DNA from: Maricaulis sp963975345
Lineage (GTDB): Bacteria; Pseudomonadota; Alphaproteobacteria; Caulobacterales; Maricaulaceae
Reading direction: 5' to 3'
Assembly (NCBI RefSeq): GCF_963975345.1
Contig: NZ_CAXBGE010000001.1
Coordinates: 62,001 to 126,000 of the forward strand
Length of the DNA: 64,000 nt
In this document: positions 9,192-18,616 of the stretch, one piece after another
How the letters are laid out: every line of letters begins with the position of its first letter
How positions within the stretch are numbered: the stretch's first letter is position 1
Made by a program: the position numbers and the translations under genes
The notes under the pieces: model-generated
What the model was told of the DNA's origin: nothing
The model's database searches: none
The model's input: the letters and a program-made list of their open reading frames with translations, nothing else

Positions 9192-12100
9192 CTACTCGGC
9201 TGGCGAATGGTCGAGATGACCGGGCATTTCGCCGTGGGCGAAATCGGTGTCGGCATAATCCTCGCCCAACCGGGGCTGTTTCTTGCCGGTCCACAGGCCG
9301 CGGAACAGACGAATGACGTCCACTCCGATGGCGTAGAGGGCCGGGATCAGCAGCAAGGTCAAAAACAGGGCGAAGATAACGGCAAAGCCGAGTGCGACGA
9401 CCATGGGCTTGAGGAATTCCGCTTGGGTCGACCGCGCCGACATCATCGGCAGGATGCCGAGGAAAGTCGTGACCGACGTCAGCAGGATCGGACGGAAGCG
9501 TTGCACCCCGGCGTCGACCAGCGCCTGAAAGGCGCCGACGCCCTCCTCACGAAGCCGGTTGACGAAATCCATCAGCACGAGATTGTCGTTGATGACGACC
9601 CCTGCCGCCGCGCCAACTCCGAAATAGGAAAAGAGGGCGATCGGGATTCCGAACATATAGTGGCCGAAAATGGCACCGGTCAGTGCGAACGGGATGGCGA
9701 TCATGATCAGGATCGGCTGGGTATAACTGCGGAAGGCAACGGCGAGCAGGATATACATCGCTACCAGTGCCATTCCGAGCAGGCCGGTCAATTCGCTCAT
9801 GAACTCGGCCTGACCTTCGGACTGGCCAATTTCGTCGCGGCTAATGCCGGGGAAGCGCGCTTCCCATCCGTCCCAGAATTCCTCATCGAGACTGGTTGAG
9901 ATATCGCCGCGTGCGGCCGGATCAGATAATTGCGCGCTGACGGTAACGGTGCGCATGCCATTGCGACGATTGATCCGGTTGAGGCCGGGGGCAAAATTGA
10001 CGTCAGCCACAGCCGAGAGCGGGACTTCCCGTCCATCACTGGTGCGGATGCGCAGCTCGCGCAGCGTATCGAGCGAACGGCGGGCGCCTTCTTCCAGCCG
10101 GACCATGACCCGGACATCCTGGCCGTCGCGCGGATTGCGTTGGGCCTCCTCGCCATAGAAAGCCTGACGGACCTGGCGCGTCACGTCCTGCAGCGTCAGC
10201 CCAAGAGACTGGGCATCGGGACGCAGGCTGAATTGCAATTCCTCGGTCGAGGTCTGCAGCGAGTCCACGACGTCGTAGAGCGTGTCATAGCTGCGCAATT
10301 GCGTTTTCAGATCGTCGGCTGCAGCTCGCAGGACCGCGAGGTCCGGGTGAGAAATCGCGAAATCAACTTCGTCGCCGCCATCATTGAAGGTCGAGTCAAG
10401 GGTGACTTCCTCAGCATCGGGAATCGGGCCGAGGAATTCGCGGATCTTTAGTGCGACTTCCGAAGTGGCAAGCAGGCCAGGCCGGACTTCCGGTTCCGCC
10501 AGCGTGATCCAGGCCCGGACGCGGCCATCAGACGCGATTGTCGATCGGCTGAGGATCATGTCGCCCTCACCCGGAAACAGGTCGCGATAGTAATGCATCG
10601 CCTCGTCCTGGGCATCGTCAAGCTGTTGCCGAACGAGTTCGGTGCGGCTCCATGGCGTGCCTTCGGCGAGCTGGATATTGACCTGGACGGTCTCACTTTC
10701 GATCTGCGGCATGAAGACCGAACCGACGCGATTGGTCATCATCAGCGCGATCGAGAAGGCGAATATGCCGAAGAATACGACCAGCGTGGCGTAGCGGTTG
10801 CGGATCGCAAACTTGATCATCGGACGATAAATAGTGCGAGCAAACCAGATCATGGACTCAGCGATGACGCGCTGGAACTTGATTAGCGGGCCAAAGAAGC
10901 CGGTCGTCTTTTGTGGCTTCATGTGGGCCAAGTGAGCCGGCAGGATCAGCAGGGACTCGATCAGCGAGAAGGCTAGGGCCGCAATCACCACGAGCGCGAT
11001 TTGCTTGGTGAATTGCACCATTGGACCGGACAACAGCATGAAGGGCATGAACATCATCGCCGTCGTGATGATCGCGAAAATGACCGGCTTGAGCACCATT
11101 TGCGTGCCAACAATTGAGGCCGTCAGCCCGTTCTCTCCGCGCTCGACGCGGTCGTGAATATTCTCCCCGACGACGATCGCGTCATCGACGACGATGCCGA
11201 TCACCAACAGGAAGGCGAATAGCGACAGCATGTTCAGCGTCACGCCGAGCATGGGCAACAGCAGGAAGGCGCCACCGAAGGCGACGAAAATGCCACCGGT
11301 CACCCAGAAGGCGACAATCGGGCGCAAGAAGAGAAAAAGTACGATCAGCACCAGCAGTCCGCCCGAAAGCGCCGAGTTGAGGATGATCGACATACGCGCA
11401 TTGTAAGCGGTGGAATTGTCCCACCACAGCGACAGCCCGACGCCGTCCGGCAATTCCAGCTGCTTGCGATCAATATAGTCACGCACGCTCTTCGAAACAT
11501 CGACCACATCAATGCCTGGCGTCGTCAGCACGACGATCAGCGCCATCGGCTCGCCGTCGAAGGTCGCAGCCAGATTGGCGTCGACGAAGCCGTCGGTAAC
11601 ATGCGCCACGTCGCGCACCCGCAAAGTGCCGCCAGCGGCAGTTTGGCGAACGATGATGTCCTCGAAATCGCTCTGTGAGTTCGCCTGCTGGCGTGAGGTC
11701 AGGCTGACTTCGCCCTGATCTGTCCGCACGCGTCCGGCCGAGGCATTGAGCGAGCTGGAGCGGATGGCGCGTACGACTTCGTCGAAGCTGAGATTATAGC
11801 GCTGCAGATTGTCCTCAGACAGCTCGACCGAGACTTCTTCATTGAGGGTCGCCCAGACATTGACCAGGGAGGAGCCGGGCAGTTGAGCCACTTCGTCCCG
11901 AATTTCACGGGCAATCTGCTGCAGATCGCGGCGATCAACGAATCCGTGGACGGCAAACCCGATCACCTGATCCTGATTAATCCAGGGCTGCACCACTGGC
12001 CGGTAGGAGGATTGCGGCAGGTTGCTGACGGAGTCGACCTTGAGTTTGATGTTGTCGATGAACTCGCCGATATCGACCGAGGGCAAGCCTTCGACATTGA

Positions 12101-12407
12101 CATTGCCACTGCCCTCGCGCGCCGTTGACGTGATCGTGTCGACGCCTTCGAGGTCGGCCAAGGCCTCCTCAATGCGCACGATGATCTGTTCTTCAATCTC
12201 CCGCGGCGAGGCCCCCGGCCAGGCGACCGAGATCGAGGCGCCATTGACCGGAATGGTCGGGTAGACTTCACGGTTCAGCTCGGAATAGCCGAAAATGCCA
12301 CCAATCAGGGCGACGACCATGAGCAGGTTGGCCGCGACGGAATTGCGGGCCCACCAGCCAATAATGCCGCGCGGTGCGTCGTCTTGTGTCGTGTTCGGGT
12401 CGGTCAT
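9192..12407 (-). CDS. RND efflux pump permease
   Basis: Inner-membrane AcrB/HAE1-family proton-driven pump, 1071 residues (family about 1030-1070). It has the family start (one N-terminal TM, then a periplasmic porter domain with WPGASPREIEEQI), a TM4 proton-relay motif GIVVDDAIVV with the paired Asp, a second periplasmic domain, and the C-terminal TM block with GVVINDNLVLMDFV. The C-terminus is an acidic cytoplasmic tail. The ATG at 12407 follows an AGGAG site. It is last gene of an operon with its outer-membrane factor and adaptor, so it should form one tripartite drug or toxic-compound exporter. The substrate cannot be read from sequence. Confidence 0.95.
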   Translation of the reverse strand: MTDPNTTQDDAPRGIIGWWARNSVAANLLMVVALIGGIFGYSELNREVYPTIPVNGASISVAWPGASPREIEEQIIVRIEEALADLEGVDTITSTAREGSGNVNVEGLPSVDIGEFIDNIKLKVDSVSNLPQSSYRPVVQPWINQDQVIGFAVHGFVDRRDLQQIAREIRDEVAQLPGSSLVNVWATLNEEVSVELSEDNLQRYNLSFDEVVRAIRSSSLNASAGRVRTDQGEVSLTSRQQANSQSDFEDIIVRQTAAGGTLRVRDVAHVTDGFVDANLAATFDGEPMALIVVLTTPGIDVVDVSKSVRDYIDRKQLELPDGVGLSLWWDNSTAYNARMSIILNSALSGGLLVLIVLFLFLRPIVAFWVTGGIFVAFGGAFLLLPMLGVTLNMLSLFAFLLVIGIVVDDAIVVGENIHDRVERGENGLTASIVGTQMVLKPVIFAIITTAMMFMPFMLLSGPMVQFTKQIALVVIAALAFSLIESLLILPAHLAHMKPQKTTGFFGPLIKFQRVIAESMIWFARTIYRPMIKFAIRNRYATLVVFFGIFAFSIALMMTNRVGSVFMPQIESETVQVNIQLAEGTPWSRTELVRQQLDDAQDEAMHYYRDLFPGEGDMILSRSTIASDGRVRAWITLAEPEVRPGLLATSEVALKIREFLGPIPDAEEVTLDSTFNDGGDEVDFAISHPDLAVLRAAADDLKTQLRSYDTLYDVVDSLQTSTEELQFSLRPDAQSLGLTLQDVTRQVRQAFYGEEAQRNPRDGQDVRVMVRLEEGARRSLDTLRELRIRTSDGREVPLSAVADVNFAPGLNRINRRNGMRTVTVSAQLSDPAARGDISTSLDEEFWDGWEARFPGISRDEIGQSEGQAEFMSELTGLLGMALVAMYILLAVAFRSYTQPILIMIAIPFALTGAIFGHYMFGIPIALFSYFGVGAAAGVVINDNLVLMDFVNRLREEGVGAFQALVDAGVQRFRPILLTSVTTFLGILPMMSARSTQAEFLKPMVVALGFAVIFALFLTLLLIPALYAIGVDVIRLFRGLWTGKKQPRLGEDYADTDFAHGEMPGHLDHSPAE

Positions 12408-12433
12408 GGCCGTCTCCTGGTCGGATCGTCGAA

Positions 12434-13693
12434 CTAGCCGGCGCTCGCAACGGTTTCACCGTCGCTGCCATTGGCATCAGTTTCGGGTTGGTCGTCATCA
12501 CTCTCGGACTCGATGACTGCCGAATAGGCCGAAATGACCTCGCCGGTCGTGTCGAGTGAGCGCAAACGCATGCCGGTATTGGCCCCGCGGATCGGTGAGA
12601 CCACAACCATTTCTCCGTCCACAACCCCGGAGGAGACGACCAGCCGGTCGGCGGTCGAAGTCACAACATTCACGGTGCGGATATCCAGCGTGCCGCCTTC
12701 GTTGACGACATAGACGCTGTTTTCGCCGCGAAGGGCAGAACGCGGTAAAACCACCGCACCATCAACGCTGCGTCCCTCGATTTCGGCATCAACGAAGAGG
12801 CCGACAGCCAGGGGAGCGCCGCCGCTCGCTGCAGCACCATAGGGGTCATCCACTTGGGCGGTGGCGTAGAGGACGCGGGTTTGTGGATCGATCGCGCCCT
12901 CGGTGCGGGTGATGTAGCCGGTCCAGGTCCGCGCTTCGCCGGCCAGCACGGCCGTCAGTGTCACGGGAATCCGGTCCGCCTGGTTGGTTGCTTCGAAGGC
13001 AATTGGAATACCCAGCAGGCCGAGATCATTATCGGTCAGTGGCAAGCGCACCAGGATGGCATCCGTCGAGAAGACTTCGCCGAGCTGCGTGCCAATGGTC
13101 ACGAATTGGCCGACATCGGCGCTCTTGACCCGCACGCGGCCGTCAAACGGGGCGGACACACGTGTGCGTCCGAGATCAAGCCGGGCCGACTGCAGGCTGG
13201 CTTGGGCGCTGGCGAGTTGTGCCCGGGCCTCGGCGAGCTGGGGCTCGCGCAGCGTCAGTGCCGAAGCGGGACCGTCACCCAGATCTGCCCATTCGCTTTC
13301 GGCCAGCTCGGCTTCGGCCTGTTCGCGAACCAATCCCTGCTGCGCTTGCGCCACGAGGGCTTCCGCGCGGGTTACGGCGAGGTGGTAGTCGGCGGCTTCG
13401 ATCTGGATCAGTGTTTCACCAGCTTCAAAAAACCCACCTTCGATGAAGTTCGGATTGACGTAGGTGATACGGCCGGAAACCTGCGGCACCAGATTGATCT
13501 GGGTGCGCGGCCGGGCCTGGCCTTGGGAGTGAACCACCAGAGCCACGGTCTCCTGCCGCGCTTCATCAACGAAGACAGCAATCGGCTGCGGCGTTGCGTT
13601 CGCACGCTGGGGCTCTGGCTTCGTGGCGATGAGGGCGACCACTGCGAGAACCACAACGATGCCGGCGATGCCGAAAATGATGAAACGTCCCAT
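12434..13693 (-). CDS. RND periplasmic adaptor (membrane fusion protein)
   Basis: HlyD/AcrA-type adaptor, 419 residues. One N-terminal membrane anchor (about 4-24) is followed by a lipoyl/barrel-sandwich segment (QGQARPRTQINLVPQVSGRI), an alpha-helical hairpin rich in Ala, Gln and Glu (about 105-175), the returning lipoyl half (FDGRVRVKSADVGQFV) and beta-barrel domains. It bridges the pump to the outer-membrane factor. The start lies two bases after the stop of the outer-membrane gene with AGGAG inside its end, so translation is probably coupled. A Ser/Asp/Glu-rich tail ends the protein. Confidence 0.93.
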   Translation of the reverse strand: MGRFIIFGIAGIVVVLAVVALIATKPEPQRANATPQPIAVFVDEARQETVALVVHSQGQARPRTQINLVPQVSGRITYVNPNFIEGGFFEAGETLIQIEAADYHLAVTRAEALVAQAQQGLVREQAEAELAESEWADLGDGPASALTLREPQLAEARAQLASAQASLQSARLDLGRTRVSAPFDGRVRVKSADVGQFVTIGTQLGEVFSTDAILVRLPLTDNDLGLLGIPIAFEATNQADRIPVTLTAVLAGEARTWTGYITRTEGAIDPQTRVLYATAQVDDPYGAAASGGAPLAVGLFVDAEIEGRSVDGAVVLPRSALRGENSVYVVNEGGTLDIRTVNVVTSTADRLVVSSGVVDGEMVVVSPIRGANTGMRLRSLDTTGEVISAYSAVIESESDDDQPETDANGSDGETVASAG

Positions 13694-13695
13694 GA

Positions 13696-15096
13696 TTATT
13701 CTCCTGTCTGCGCGGCCGGGTCTGCGGAAGGGGCCGCGGAGAAGTCGCCGGCGATGGCGAGGTAAAGATCGACACGGTTCGTCGCGCGATCACGACGAGC
13801 CGAAACATATTGGCTCTCGGCGCTGATACGCCGGCTTTGGGCATTCAAAAGATCGAAAATTGTAGCGACGCCGCTCGCATACTGGCGGATCACCAGCGAC
13901 TCTGCCTCGGCGGCTTCGTTAAAGGCCCGCTGCAGGCTGTCGACGCGCCGGGCGAGGATGGCGTCGGCATAAATCGCATTCTCGGCCTCCTGCCAGGCAT
14001 TCAGCACAGTGGAGACATAGGCAGCGGCCTGTAGCCGGGCATTTGCCTCGGCCTGGTCGCGTTGGGCCCGCAGGCTCCCGCCGGCGAAAATCGGGGCGGC
14101 AATCGACGCCGTCAGATTGGATACCAGGGTGTCGAGATCGAACATGTCAGCGACATCGACGCCGCCGCTGCCAGTGCTGCCGCTGAGGGACAGTCTCGGG
14201 AACAGGGCCTTTCCGGCGGCATCGGCGCGCAATCCGGCGGCGACCAGTCGGCGTTCGGCGGCCCGGACATCAGGCCGACGGCTCAGCAAATCAGCGGGTG
14301 AACCGACGCTGGCGAGGGTGTCAATTTGCGGGAAGTCGCCGTCCCGTGAAATCTGTCCGGACGGATAGCGTCCCAACAATGTTTCAAGGCTGCGCGCCGC
14401 GACGGCTTCGGCTCTCTGCCGTGAGGCGAGGGCGGCCTGCGACGAGGCCAAGGCACTACGTGCCGTGCGAACATCTGAGCTGCGTGCCAGACCGCGCGTG
14501 AAACGCCTGTCGGTCAGGTCGAGTGCGTTCTGGCTACGCTGGACATCGCGGGCTGCAAGCTCGCCTTGTTGGCGCGCCTCGATCAGCGCCAGCCAACCTT
14601 TGGCTACGAAGCCAGCGACTGAAAGTCTGGCACCGCGCAAATCGTCGGCTGCCGCTTCGGCATCGAGCGAACCGGCATCGGCACCATTGCGAACCCGGCC
14701 CCACAAATCGACTTCCCAAGAGGAAGATAGCCCAAGTGAGAAGCTGTCGGAACCGGCGCCCCGATAGGGTTCGGTCCGCGAAACTTCCGATCCAAGGTTC
14801 AGTGTTGGCAAGCGGCCGGCGCCAGCAATCCGCGCACCGGCGCGGGCGGCATCATATCGAGCGAGAGACTGCGCCATGCCTGGATTGGCGATCAGCGCCT
14901 CATCGACGAGGGCTGCCAGTTGCGGCGCGCCCAGCGATTGAATCCAGTCTTGGGTTTCAATCTCGCCGGCACCATCGGCGATTGCCGACCATGCTTCCGG
15001 CGTTGGTGGCAGGAGGGTATCAGGCTGAAAAGCCGGAATGTTGGCGCAAGAGGCCACTGTCAGGGCCGTCGCGACGATCAGTAGGCTTTTCTGCAT
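13696..15096 (-). CDS. NodT-type outer-membrane efflux lipoprotein
   Basis: TolC-superfamily outer-membrane factor of 466 residues. The ATG at 15096 has an AGGAAC site and yields a lipoprotein signal (MQKSLLIV..., VASC, Cys17), typical of the NodT/OprM branch; in-frame codons further upstream lack this logic. Two related halves of coiled-coil and beta-strand carry the family motifs SSWEVDLWGRVR and LLSRRPDVRAAERRL. It is first gene of the efflux operon, with the adaptor two bases downstream. It provides the exit duct. No regulator gene is adjacent, although the upstream region carries a spaced direct repeat. Confidence 0.94.
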   Translation of the reverse strand: MQKSLLIVATALTVASCANIPAFQPDTLLPPTPEAWSAIADGAGEIETQDWIQSLGAPQLAALVDEALIANPGMAQSLARYDAARAGARIAGAGRLPTLNLGSEVSRTEPYRGAGSDSFSLGLSSSWEVDLWGRVRNGADAGSLDAEAAADDLRGARLSVAGFVAKGWLALIEARQQGELAARDVQRSQNALDLTDRRFTRGLARSSDVRTARSALASSQAALASRQRAEAVAARSLETLLGRYPSGQISRDGDFPQIDTLASVGSPADLLSRRPDVRAAERRLVAAGLRADAAGKALFPRLSLSGSTGSGGVDVADMFDLDTLVSNLTASIAAPIFAGGSLRAQRDQAEANARLQAAAYVSTVLNAWQEAENAIYADAILARRVDSLQRAFNEAAEAESLVIRQYASGVATIFDLLNAQSRRISAESQYVSARRDRATNRVDLYLAIAGDFSAAPSADPAAQTGE

Positions 15097-15150
15097 GCGA
15101 TGTTCCTGCGTGTGGTGATTTCCTGATTTCCGCCAAACTAGGGAGCCCAT

Positions 15151-15200
15151 AGCGAATGTCAACAGATTTTTATCGAAAAACACTAAAACATTAGCGAATG
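15151..15200. promoter_or_regulatory. Spaced direct repeat upstream of efflux operon
   Basis: AGCGAATG occurs at 15151-15158 and again at 15193-15200, 42 bp apart (four helical turns), inside an AT-rich stretch 55-105 bp upstream of the outer-membrane factor start. It could be a regulator site; no cognate regulator is encoded nearby. Confidence 0.3.
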
Positions 15201-15386
15201 ACATGAAAACCCTCTCGATTTTCGAGATGTAAAATACAGCCAATAAACGTCATTTTGGGATCGGCTTCGTCGCAGCCCCGGAATGTGCGATATCAGTGTG
15301 TAGAGTGCCCATATCCGCTCCGGATCGGGCGGTGTTATATGCCTAGTCGCGATGCACAAGGCGAATGAAACTTGAGAAAGGTCGAC

Positions 15387-16763
15387 GTGGACAGCCAGCC
15401 ATCAATCCGAATTCGCCGCCGCGACACAGCCATCGTCGCGACAATGGGCTCCCTGGTGCTCGTTCTGTTTTGGCTGTTCGGCGAACTCGGCTTCGTCGAG
15501 ACCTTCGTGGCGATCACCACGTTCGCCGGCTTGTCGACCTTCTACTATCTGACGGTCAGCACGACGTTGAACGCATCCTCCATGCCGTCTGCAGTCCGTG
15601 TTGCTCACCCGACGGATGCTGTCGCCGCGTCAGCGGATGTCATGCTGCAGCATCTGCCGATCCCGGTGATGTTGATCGGGCCGGGCGGCCGGATCGAGAT
15701 GGCCAATCCGGCCGCGCGCGAATTTCTTGGCCTCGGTGCATTGGAGGGGCATTTATCGTCGGTGCTCCGGCAACCGCGTGTGATTGAGGCCGTCGGCGCC
15801 GCCTTGCAGGGCGAGAAGGTGCAGCCGGTGGAATATGCCACGCTGGCGCCGGTTGAAAGCCATGTCCGCGCCATCATTGCACCGATACAGCCCACGGGTG
15901 ATTCAGTTCCCCACTGGCGCGCGATGCTGGTCCTCGCCGACGAAACCTCGATCAAGCGGGCGGATCGCATGCGGGCCGATTTTCTGGCGAATGCGAGCCA
16001 TGAATTGCGGACGCCCCTCACCTCGCTGGCCGGGTTTATCGAGACCCTGCGCGGGCACGCCAAGGATGATCCGGAGGCGCGGGAGCGGTTTCTGGCGATC
16101 ATGTTCGACCAGACCGAGCGGATGAGCCGCTTGATCAATGACTTACTGTCCCTGTCGCGCATCGAGATGGATGAGCATGTTCCGCCCATCGGCGACGTCG
16201 ATCTGACGGTGCTTGCTGGTGAAGTCATCGCTCTCTTGGGGCCCCAGACCGCCGACAAAAAGATCGTTCTGAGCCTCGAAGCGCCAGAGCCAGCGCGCGT
16301 GGTCGGCGATCGGGACCAGTTGATGGAGGTTCTCCAGAATCTGATCGAAAACGCGATCAAATACGCGCCGGTTGATTCCGGTGTGCTGGTTCGGATTGAG
16401 CCCGCGCAGAGCCGTGATCAGGTCGAGCGGCCAGCTCCGATACTGGGCGATGATGCCGGCCGGTTGACGTTGGCGGCGCCGAAATCGGGGCCGGGCGAGC
16501 GCTATATTGCGGTGCGGGTTCGCGATTCAGGACCTGGAATCAAACGTCGCGATTTGCTGCGATTGTCAGAACGTTTTTATCGGGTTAGCGGCCAGAAGAG
16601 CGGAGCCAGCGAGGGCACCGGGCTTGGACTGGCGATCGTCAAACACATCGTCAATCGTCATCGCGGCGGCTTGACCGTTGAAAGTGTTCCGGGCGGCGGC
16701 TCTGTATTTTCTGTCTTTTTCCCGACCGTGACCAAGGCGGGCGTGGAAGCAGACAGGCCATGA
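15387..16763 (+). CDS. phoR: Phosphate regulon sensor histidine kinase
   Basis: PhoR-type kinase of about 458 residues. Two N-terminal hydrophobic segments lead to a PAS-like region (about 85-180), then HisKA with the phosphorylated His in SHELRTPLTSLAGF, and HATPase with NLIENAIKYAP, DSGPGIKRRDL and GTGLGLAIVKH. It phosphorylates PhoB when phosphate is low and is restrained by the PstB/PhoU complex. The start is uncertain: GTG at 15387 follows AGAAAGG at good spacing, while TTG at 15372 would add five residues. It precedes the Pho box at 16801 and so is probably outside the PhoB-activated transcript of the pst genes. Confidence 0.93.
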   Translation: MDSQPSIRIRRRDTAIVATMGSLVLVLFWLFGELGFVETFVAITTFAGLSTFYYLTVSTTLNASSMPSAVRVAHPTDAVAASADVMLQHLPIPVMLIGPGGRIEMANPAAREFLGLGALEGHLSSVLRQPRVIEAVGAALQGEKVQPVEYATLAPVESHVRAIIAPIQPTGDSVPHWRAMLVLADETSIKRADRMRADFLANASHELRTPLTSLAGFIETLRGHAKDDPEARERFLAIMFDQTERMSRLINDLLSLSRIEMDEHVPPIGDVDLTVLAGEVIALLGPQTADKKIVLSLEAPEPARVVGDRDQLMEVLQNLIENAIKYAPVDSGVLVRIEPAQSRDQVERPAPILGDDAGRLTLAAPKSGPGERYIAVRVRDSGPGIKRRDLLRLSERFYRVSGQKSGASEGTGLGLAIVKHIVNRHRGGLTVESVPGGGSVFSVFFPTVTKAGVEADRP

Positions 16764-16800
16764 CGGCCGATCATCGCCAACGAAATACCGGCTCGTTCGG

Positions 16801-16833
16801 CTGTCATAAAACTGTTGTCTACCTGTCATAAAG
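16801..16833 (+). promoter_or_regulatory. Pho box (PhoB operator), three repeats
   Basis: Three 7-bp units at 16801 (CTGTCAT), 16812 (CTGTTGT) and 16823 (CTGTCAT) are spaced exactly 11 bp, each followed by an A-rich or mixed 4-bp spacer. This matches the classical PhoB recognition pattern (CTGTCAT plus AT-rich spacer). It lies 83 bp before pstC and points to phosphate-starvation activation of pstC-pstA-pstB-phoU-phoB. Confidence 0.92.
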
Positions 16834-16915
16834 TCTCGCTGGGCATCCGGTGACTTGCTGATGACCTCCTGCTATCTGCGGCATTGCGCCGAACGACCGA
16901 AGGCTTGAGCTCTGC

Positions 16916-18616
16916 ATGTCGATTATCGCCATCGTTTCCTTCGCACTCCTCGTCATGGTCGCTGGTGGCTTCTATGTCGGCCGGTCTCGTGCGATCGCGT
17001 CGGTGAAAGGTGCCACGGCCGGATTGCACTCGCTGCCGAATTATCACGGCTATTTTGTTGCGATCTGGACTGGCGTTCCGGCGCTTCTGCTGTTGGCGAT
17101 TTATGCGATTTTTGGCGGCCAACTGGTCGAACGTCTCGCCATCGGCAGCCTGCAAGCCGACGCCGTATCGATCAATGCGGTGCTGGACGATCAGCTCGCC
17201 GGTGACGCCGACTTTACCGAACTCACCCAAGCTGCCACCGGGTTGAGGGTTCGCGTCGAGGGTTTGAACCAGGATATCCTGGATCTGCGCAATGCCCGCG
17301 GTGACCAGCGAGATCCCGACCGTCTCAATCAACTACAGGCCGAACAGATTGAAGCTTTGAATCTGTCGACCGCGGCGGAGGATGCGGCGCGACTTCGGCG
17401 GCAGGCTGTTGTCGACGAAGTCGAATCCGGCGCAGTGGCCAATGGCGCCAGTGACCGGGCTCTGGCTGGCTATGAACTCGAGCAAGCGCCACGCGAACGG
17501 CGGCAGTTATTTCTGTCGGACAGCCGGCGGATTGCTCGCGGCGAGTTGGCCAGCCGGCAATCGCCGCAATTGCGCGCTGCGGCCCAGGCCATCACGCATT
17601 ACAGCGTTTGGCTGAAATACGGTGCGGCAATAATGGCCTTGCTGGTTGCTGTGGTTGGCTTTGCCGTGACCCGCGCCCAGGTTTCCGGCCAGTTCAGGGC
17701 CCGCAATAATGTCGAACGGTTGGTGACGGCGGCATTGTTTGTCTCATCAGTGATCGCCATTCTCACCACGGTTGGCATCGTTCTGTCGCTCTTGTTCGAG
17801 AGCCTTCGCTTCTTTGCATCGGTGCCCGTGCTCGATTTCCTGTTTGGTCTGCAGTGGAGCCCCCAGATGGCGATCCGCGCCGACCAGGTCGGCCAGTCCG
17901 GTGCCTTCGGGGCTGTGCCCCTGTTTGCGGGCACCGCGATGATCACGGTTATTGCCATGGTGGTGGCCGTGCCGATCGGTCTGTTTTCCGCGATTTATCT
18001 GTCGGAATATGCCGGCCCGAATTTTCGCCAAATCGCCAAACCCGTGCTCGAAATACTCGCGGGAATCCCGACCGTTGTGTATGGATTTTTCGCCTTGCTG
18101 GCGGTTGGCCCGGCGATCCGCGTCCTGTTTAGCGCCCTGGGCTTTGAAAGTGTCGTGACTCAAAGCGCGCTTTCGGCAGGTCTCGTGATGGGGGTGATGA
18201 TTATCCCCTTCATTTCCTCGCTTAGCGATGACGTCATCAATGCTGTACCGCAATCGCTGCGCGACGGCTCGTTTGCGATGGGGGCCACCCGCTCCGAGAC
18301 GATCACGCAAATCGTGATGCCGGCGGCCCTGCCGGGCATTGTCGGTGCGATTTTGCTGGCGGTCAGCCGTGCTGTCGGCGAGACGATGATCGTGGTCATG
18401 GCGGCCGGACAGGGTGCCAATCTGACGGCGAACCCGCTGGAGTCTGTTACGACGATCACCGTGCAGATCGTGATGCTCCTGACGGGCGACCAGGAATTCG
18501 ACAGTCCCAAAACCCTGTCGGCCTTCGCGCTTGGCCTGGTGCTGTTTGTGATGACTTTGATCATGAATATCGTCGCGCTGCGCGTGGTCCAGAAGTATCG
18601 GGAAAAATATGACTGA
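16916..18616 (+). CDS. pstC: Phosphate ABC transporter permease PstC, long form
   Basis: Inner-membrane permease of the high-affinity phosphate transporter. It has 566 residues, far longer than the roughly 300-320 of E. coli PstC: an extra N-terminal part (TM at 1-22, TM at about 45-68, soluble helical/coiled segment at about 75-220 and more TMs) precedes the core permease (about 300-566). The core carries the ABC permease loop around AMGATRSETITQIVMPAALPGI. It overlaps pstA by 8 bp. It works with PstA and PstB. The cognate binding protein PstS is not in the window. Confidence 0.93.
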   Translation: MSIIAIVSFALLVMVAGGFYVGRSRAIASVKGATAGLHSLPNYHGYFVAIWTGVPALLLLAIYAIFGGQLVERLAIGSLQADAVSINAVLDDQLAGDADFTELTQAATGLRVRVEGLNQDILDLRNARGDQRDPDRLNQLQAEQIEALNLSTAAEDAARLRRQAVVDEVESGAVANGASDRALAGYELEQAPRERRQLFLSDSRRIARGELASRQSPQLRAAAQAITHYSVWLKYGAAIMALLVAVVGFAVTRAQVSGQFRARNNVERLVTAALFVSSVIAILTTVGIVLSLLFESLRFFASVPVLDFLFGLQWSPQMAIRADQVGQSGAFGAVPLFAGTAMITVIAMVVAVPIGLFSAIYLSEYAGPNFRQIAKPVLEILAGIPTVVYGFFALLAVGPAIRVLFSALGFESVVTQSALSAGLVMGVMIIPFISSLSDDVINAVPQSLRDGSFAMGATRSETITQIVMPAALPGIVGAILLAVSRAVGETMIVVMAAGQGANLTANPLESVTTITVQIVMLLTGDQEFDSPKTLSAFALGLVLFVMTLIMNIVALRVVQKYREKYD

